A stretch of 10,543 nt of DNA from Ruminococcaceae bacterium UBA6392 (GTDB lineage: Bacteria > Bacillota > Clostridia > Oscillospirales > Acutalibacteraceae), in the NCBI GenBank assembly GCA_002438685.1, contig DJQG01000071.1, positions 16,067 through 26,609 of the forward strand, written 5' to 3'. Each line of letters opens with the position of its first letter. The stretch's first letter is position 1. Shown here piece by piece: positions 6,724-10,543 of the stretch. Made by a program: the position numbers and the translations under genes. The notes under the pieces were generated by a model that had not been told where the DNA came from, ran no database searches, and saw nothing but the letters and a program-made list of their open reading frames with translations.

Positions 6724-7428
6724 ATGGAGCTTACGTATAAACGTATACTTCTGAAAATAAGCGGCGAGGTGCTTGCCGGCGGAAAGGGTATGGGTATTGA
6801 CTACGATACCGTTCTCAATATCTGCTCCGCAGTCAAGGAATGTGTAGATATGGGTGTTCAGGTCGGTCTTGTCGTCGGCGGCGGCAACTTCTGGCGCGGA
6901 CGTTCGAGCGGCGATATGGACAGAACCAGAGCCGACCATATGGGTATGCTCGCTACCGTCATGAACTCTCTCGCTCTCGCCGATGCCCTTGAGCATCTCA
7001 AAGTGCCCGTCAGAGTCCAGACCGCTATCGCCATGCAGCAGATAGCTGAGCCCTATATCCGCAACAGGGCGGTTCGCCATCTTGAAAAGGGCAGAGTCGT
7101 TATCTTCGGCTGCGGCACCGGCAACCCGTTCTTCACCACCGACACTGCCGCCGCTCTGCGTGCGCTCGAGATAGATGCCGATATCATGTTCAAGGCAACG
7201 AATGTTGACGGCGTCTATGATAAAGATCCCCACAAGTTCGAGGATGCGAAGAAGTACGACACTCTCTCGTTCGATGAGATTCTCAGCCACGACCTCAAGG
7301 TCATGGACGGCACTGCGGCTTCTCTCTGCAGAGACAATTCTATCCCGATCCTTGTCTTCAACCTCGACGATCCTCAGAATATCGTTAAGGCGATAAAGGG
7401 CGAGAATGTCGGAACAGTTGTAAAATGA
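6724..7428 (+). CDS. pyrH: UMP kinase (uridylate kinase)
   Basis: Cytosolic hexameric enzyme of the amino-acid-kinase fold that phosphorylates UMP to UDP with ATP, feeding UTP and CTP synthesis. The 234 residues match the usual bacterial length of about 240. Visible features are the N-terminal phosphate-binding KISGE (11-15), GGGNFWRG (52-59), the helix DHMGMLATVMNSLALADAL involved in UMP binding, GTGNPFFTTD (131-140) in the UMP-binding loop, and NVDGVYDKDP in the ATP-binding part. I chose ATG 6724 because TGGAGG (6711-6716) sits 7 nt before it; the TTG at 6706 is upstream of that site. It is the first gene of a housekeeping cluster with its own promoter. The rpsB-tsf pair that often precedes pyrH is absent. 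A 5-bp hairpin just after the gene has no T-run and is unlikely to stop transcription before frr. Confidence 0.97.
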   Translation: MELTYKRILLKISGEVLAGGKGMGIDYDTVLNICSAVKECVDMGVQVGLVVGGGNFWRGRSSGDMDRTRADHMGMLATVMNSLALADALEHLKVPVRVQTAIAMQQIAEPYIRNRAVRHLEKGRVVIFGCGTGNPFFTTDTAAALRALEIDADIMFKATNVDGVYDKDPHKFEDAKKYDTLSFDEILSHDLKVMDGTAASLCRDNSIPILVFNLDDPQNIVKAIKGENVGTVVK

Positions 7429-7481
7429 TCGGCGAAAGACCGATAAAAATATGATCTTCTCTTCAAGAAAGGATTGAAATT

Positions 7482-8036
7482 ATGGAAACAGTATTTCAAA
7501 CAGCACGCGATAAAATGGGTAAGAGCATCAGCTCCCTCAAGGGCGAGTATGCTGCAATAAGAGCAAACAGAGCCACTGCGGCGGTTCTCGATAAGATAAC
7601 CGTTGATTATTACGGCACCGCCACTCCGATAAATCAGCTTGCGGCTATCTCTGTAGTCGAGGCGAGAATCCTCTGCATCCAGCCCTGGGACGCTTCGACC
7701 CTTCACCCCATCGAGAAGGCTATCCAGACCTCCGATCTCGGCATCAACCCGCAGAACGACGGCAAGGTTATCAGACTGACCTTCCCGCCTCTGACCGAGG
7801 ATAAGCGTCGCGAGATAGTCAAGGATGTCAAGAAGCTTGCCGAGGACTGTAAGGTCGCCATCCGCTCTATCCGCAGAGATTGCATGGATAAGCTCAAAAA
7901 GATGCAGAAAAATGGCGAGATAACCGAGGACGATCTCAAGTACGGCGAGAAAGAAATGCAGGATATAACCGACAAGTTCGTCAAAGAAACCGATTCGGTA
8001 GCCGCAGAGAAAGAAAAGGAAATAATGGCGATCTGA
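7482..8036 (+). CDS. frr: Ribosome recycling factor
   Basis: Cytosolic two-domain protein that acts with EF-G to split post-termination ribosomes from mRNA. The 184 residues equal the usual length of about 185. Diagnostic stretches are LKGEYAAIRANRA near the N-terminus, VDYYGTATPINQLA, IQPWDAS, GINPQNDGKVIRL and PPLTEDKRREIVK, followed by the long helical arm with AIRSIRRDCMDKLKK. The ATG at 7482 has AAAGGA (7468-7473) 8 nt upstream. It begins 53 nt after pyrH, the standard neighbour. The C-terminus ends in a Glu/Lys-rich helix as is normal. Confidence 0.98.
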   Translation: METVFQTARDKMGKSISSLKGEYAAIRANRATAAVLDKITVDYYGTATPINQLAAISVVEARILCIQPWDASTLHPIEKAIQTSDLGINPQNDGKVIRLTFPPLTEDKRREIVKDVKKLAEDCKVAIRSIRRDCMDKLKKMQKNGEITEDDLKYGEKEMQDITDKFVKETDSVAAEKEKEIMAI

Positions 8037-8054
8037 TTTTTTCGGATCCTTGAA

Positions 8055-8096
8055 GCAAAAAAGGCTGGGCGCTTCGGGCGGTCATGCCTTTTTGCC
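8055..8096 (+). terminator. Possible internal terminator or attenuator between frr and uppS
   Basis: GCAAAAAAGGC (8055-8065) pairs with GCCTTTTTGC (8086-8095), about 10 bp with one bulged A, around a GC-rich 20-nt loop that may fold partly by itself. The core GGC/GCC stem with a following five-T run resembles an intrinsic terminator, but the T's pair with the A's and the loop is large. No clear promoter was seen between it and uppS (ATG 8121), so read-through is expected. Confidence 0.4.
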
Positions 8097-8120
8097 TAAA
8101 TACAGAAAGGGATTTTTGCT

Positions 8121-8849
8121 ATGACGAAGTCACCTGAAAACGAACATCTTCCTCAGCATGTCGCCATAATCATGGACGGCAACGGACGCTGGGCAAAGCA
8201 GCGCGGTCTCCCGCGCGGTGAGGGTCACAAGCAGGGCGCAAAGGTGTTCAAGAGAATATGCGAATACGCCGCAGACAGAGGCATACGCTATGTGACGTTC
8301 TATGCCTTTTCCACGGAAAACTGGCGCAGACCGCCCGAAGAAGTCAGCGGCATAATGGATCTTTTCCGTGAGTACCTGCACGAGGCCGAGGAGCGTGAGC
8401 AGGAGAATGCGCAGAAAGGTCTCAGAATAAGATATATAGGAGAACGCGAAGGTCTCGCGGACGATATCCTTGAGCTTGTTGACGAGCTTGAGCGCGGTTC
8501 CGCGGACAAGGTCAGAACGACCGTAAACATCGCGATAAACTACGGCGGCAGAAATGAGATACTGTCCGCCTGCAAGCGTCTTGCCGAGCAGTGCGCAAGA
8601 GGGGAGCGCACACCCGAGAGCCTGACCGAGCAGGATATATCCGACAATCTCTATACGGCGGGTCAGCCCGACCCCGATCTTATAATCCGCCCGAGCGGAG
8701 AATTCAGACTTTCCAATTTCCTCATCTGGCAGGCGGCATATTCGGAGTTTATCTATTCCGATATCCTCTGGCCCGATTATACCGAGCAGGACTTTGACGC
8801 CGCTCTTGAGGAATACGCACATCGCAGCAGACGCTTCGGAGGGGTCTGA
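8121..8849 (+). CDS. uppS: Isoprenyl transferase (undecaprenyl diphosphate synthase)
   Basis: cis-Prenyltransferase that extends farnesyl diphosphate with isopentenyl diphosphate to the C55 lipid carrier of peptidoglycan and wall polymer synthesis; soluble, acting at the membrane. The 242 residues are of normal length. Visible motifs are HVAIIMDGNGRWA with catalytic D19, the FYAFSTENWRRP loop, NIAINYGGRNEI, and the substrate-binding PDPDLIIRPSGEFRLSNFL, where the usual RTSGE reads RPSGE. The WQAAYSEFIYSDILWPDY end is typical. ATG 8121 has AAAGGGA (8106-8112) 8 nt upstream. It is followed by cdsA after 30 nt; its substrate supply comes from the MEP pathway, of which dxr lies two genes on. A medium-chain cis-prenyltransferase with another product length cannot be ruled out by sequence alone. 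Confidence 0.96.
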   Translation: MTKSPENEHLPQHVAIIMDGNGRWAKQRGLPRGEGHKQGAKVFKRICEYAADRGIRYVTFYAFSTENWRRPPEEVSGIMDLFREYLHEAEEREQENAQKGLRIRYIGEREGLADDILELVDELERGSADKVRTTVNIAINYGGRNEILSACKRLAEQCARGERTPESLTEQDISDNLYTAGQPDPDLIIRPSGEFRLSNFLIWQAAYSEFIYSDILWPDYTEQDFDAALEEYAHRSRRFGGV

Positions 8850-8879
8850 AAATAATTTTTATAGTGAGATGAGAGAAAG

Positions 8880-9737
8880 ATGAAACAGCGCGTTATTACC
8901 GGAGTTTTAGGCGCTCTTTTCGGACTTGCAGTCCTTGCCTTTATGTTCACACCTGTTCTGGGCATAGTTATAGCAATTGTATCATTGCTCGCGTCATACG
9001 AGATACAGCATGTTGCAAAGATCGAGAACAAGCTTCTCATGATAATCAACATAGTTCTCGCCGCGTTTATGCCTTTCGCCTATGAATATAAGCTCTTTTC
9101 AAAGCTGCCGTTCCCGACATATGTCCTTGCGATAGTCTATGTCATAGCTATGATGTTTATCATGCTCGGCAACTATAAGAAGACGAAGTTTGAAGATGTT
9201 GTCATGTCGATGTTCTGCGGCGTTATCGTGCCGTATGTCATGTCGACCATAACCCTGCTCAGAAATCTCTGCCTGAGTCGTCCCGACTTGTTCCAGCAGT
9301 CGCACATATTCTTCATTATCTTCACGGCACTTCTGTCAGCATGGCTCAATGACGCATTTGCGTATTTTGTCGGCAGAAAGTTCGGCAAGCATAAGCTCGC
9401 TCCGAATATCAGCCCCAAAAAGAGTGTTGAGGGTGCAATCGGCGGAATAGTTATAACTATGCTCTTCAACCTCGCTTTCTTCTTCATTTTTGATTATTTC
9501 TTCTTCAAGAACGACACAATAAAGTGGTGGATGATTCCCGCAACCTCGATGTTCCTCTCCGCTATCAGCATCGGCGGCGACCTTTCGGCGTCCGTTATCA
9601 AGAGAAACTTCGGCGAAAAGGATTTCGGAACCATCTTCCCCGGTCATGGCGGCATCATGGACAGATTCGACAGCTACAGCTTCGTTATGCCGATGCTCTA
9701 CGCCATTATTTCGCTGATTCTCAGCGTGGGAGCGTGA
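8880..9737 (+). CDS. cdsA: Phosphatidate cytidylyltransferase (CDP-diacylglycerol synthase)
   Basis: Integral membrane enzyme that joins phosphatidic acid and CTP to give CDP-diacylglycerol, the precursor of bacterial phospholipids. The 285 residues contain about eight hydrophobic segments, the first starting within the first 10 residues. Two family hallmarks are visible: NDAFAYFVGRKFGKHKL followed by ISPKKSVEGAIGG, and the C-terminal CdsA signature at 238-264, running from SVIKR through EKDFG, PGHGG and ending MDRFD. All metal- and CTP-binding Asp residues of that signature are present. The ATG at 8880 has only a weak purine-rich site (GAGAGAAAG) directly upstream. It lies 30 nt after uppS, and dxr begins 4 nt after its stop, so translation of these two is probably coupled. 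Confidence 0.97.
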   Translation: MKQRVITGVLGALFGLAVLAFMFTPVLGIVIAIVSLLASYEIQHVAKIENKLLMIINIVLAAFMPFAYEYKLFSKLPFPTYVLAIVYVIAMMFIMLGNYKKTKFEDVVMSMFCGVIVPYVMSTITLLRNLCLSRPDLFQQSHIFFIIFTALLSAWLNDAFAYFVGRKFGKHKLAPNISPKKSVEGAIGGIVITMLFNLAFFFIFDYFFFKNDTIKWWMIPATSMFLSAISIGGDLSASVIKRNFGEKDFGTIFPGHGGIMDRFDSYSFVMPMLYAIISLILSVGA

Positions 9738-9741
9738 TTCT

Positions 9742-10543
9742 ATGAAAAGCATGGTCATTCTCGGCTCTACCGGTTCGATAGGCACTCAGGCGCTCGATGT
9801 CGCAAGGCTTCGGAATTTTACGGTCAAAGCACTGACCTCAAATTCAAATATCGACCTGCTCGAAAAGCAGATCAGGGAGTTTAAGCCCGAAATAGCAGCT
9901 GTTGCCGATGAGAGCAGAGCGGCGGAGCTTAGAATAAAAGTCGCCGATACCGATACAAAAGTGCTCGGCGGCGAAGAAGGCATTTGCGCCGCAGCTCAGC
10001 TTGATGCCGATAAGGTTCTCAACAGCATCGTCGGCATAGCCGGTCTCAAGCCGACCCTTGCTGCTATCGAGGCGGGCAATGATATCGCCCTCGCCAACAA
10101 GGAGACCCTTGTCGCCGGCGGCGAGCTTGTAACGACACGCGCCAAAGAAAAGGGCGTGGCGATTCTCCCGGTTGACAGCGAACATTCAGCAATATTCCAG
10201 TCGCTTCAGGGAAGCCCGGGAAAACAGAGCGTTAAACGCCTTATTCTTACCGCTTCCGGCGGACCGTTCTTCGGCAGAACACGCGATGACCTGAAAGATG
10301 TTACCGTCGAGCAGGCACTCAAGCATCCGAACTGGAGCATGGGCGCAAAAATTACCATTGATTCCGCTACAATGATGAACAAGGGACTGGAGCTTATCGA
10401 AGCGGCATGGCTCTTTGATATGCCCGCCGATAAAATAGACATTCTTGTTCACCGCCAGAGCGTGGTTCATTCGCTCGTCGAATATGTCGATAATTCAGTT
10501 ATAGCTCAGCTCGGCGTGCCGGATATGCGCATCCCCATCCAGT
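9742..10543 (+). CDS. dxr: 1-deoxy-D-xylulose 5-phosphate reductoisomerase, 3'-truncated by window edge
   Basis: Cytosolic NADPH enzyme that converts DXP to 2-C-methyl-D-erythritol 4-phosphate, the first committed step of the MEP isoprenoid pathway. The frame stays open to the window end, showing 267 of the usual ~380 residues. Visible are the NADPH-binding GSTGSIG (8-14), ANKE (118-121), VDSEHSAIFQ with metal ligands D145 and E147, LTASGGPFF, and HPNWSMGAKITIDSATMMNK (195-214) with catalytic H195, followed by GLE with metal ligand E217. The ATG at 9742 has GGGAG (9728-9732) 9 nt before it, inside the end of cdsA. Its product feeds the isoprenoid supply used by uppS two genes upstream. No frameshift or missing key residue is seen in the visible part. 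Confidence 0.97.
   Translation, partial: MKSMVILGSTGSIGTQALDVARLRNFTVKALTSNSNIDLLEKQIREFKPEIAAVADESRAAELRIKVADTDTKVLGGEEGICAAAQLDADKVLNSIVGIAGLKPTLAAIEAGNDIALANKETLVAGGELVTTRAKEKGVAILPVDSEHSAIFQSLQGSPGKQSVKRLILTASGGPFFGRTRDDLKDVTVEQALKHPNWSMGAKITIDSATMMNKGLELIEAAWLFDMPADKIDILVHRQSVVHSLVEYVDNSVIAQLGVPDMRIPIQ

Noticed and set aside
7428..7444. ATCGG/CCGAT hairpin after pyrH as a terminator
   Set aside because: The stem is only 5 bp with a 7-nt loop and no T-run.

Overview
The window looks like a chromosomal segment of a Gram-positive anaerobe of the Bacillota, most likely a clostridium (Oscillospiraceae-like). This is inferred from the pyrH-frr-uppS-cdsA-dxr gene order, the Bacillus/Clostridium-type pyrimidine-nucleoside phosphorylase, AGGAGG-type ribosome binding sites and sigma-A-like promoters. 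The DNA is of moderate GC content, yet it uses the ATA isoleucine codon heavily. All convincing genes lie on the + strand. No rRNA, tRNA, insertion sequence, CRISPR array or phage gene was seen.

Region 1 (1-1256) is the 3' part of a pyrimidine-nucleoside phosphorylase gene (pdp/deoA), a nucleoside salvage enzyme; only about 15-20 N-terminal residues are missing.

Region 2 (1257-1461) is a compact, structured leader. It holds a near-consensus promoter with an extended -10 (1265-1293), a perfect 17-bp tandem duplication at the expected transcription start (1292-1325), an 18-codon ORF with a good ribosome binding site and an HICCAPC sequence (1347-1403), and a strong intrinsic terminator (1412-1440). 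The terminator ends only 21 nt before the next gene. Transcription of the following operon must therefore pass through it, which suggests attenuation.

Region 3 (1462-6569) is the most unusual part. A DUF1854-family protein is encoded between two ABC exporter half-transporters. Each half-transporter carries the same cytosolic N-terminal extension, a PH-like domain followed by a Cys4 zinc ribbon. The three genes probably make one complex: a heterodimeric exporter plus a soluble partner. The substrate is unknown. As I recall, related DUF1854/ABC sets in proteobacteria are labelled cyanophycin-metabolism-associated, but no cyanophycin gene is visible here. The second half-transporter has no ribosome binding site of its own at normal distance and seems coupled to a five-codon mini-ORF. 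A strong terminator (6580-6624) closes the operon.

Region 4 (6655-10543) starts at a new promoter and contains the conserved housekeeping cluster pyrH (UMP kinase), frr (ribosome recycling factor), uppS (undecaprenyl diphosphate synthase), cdsA (CDP-diacylglycerol synthase) and dxr (DXP reductoisomerase, cut by the window end). It links UTP/CTP supply, translation, MEP isoprenoid synthesis, the peptidoglycan lipid carrier and phospholipid synthesis.
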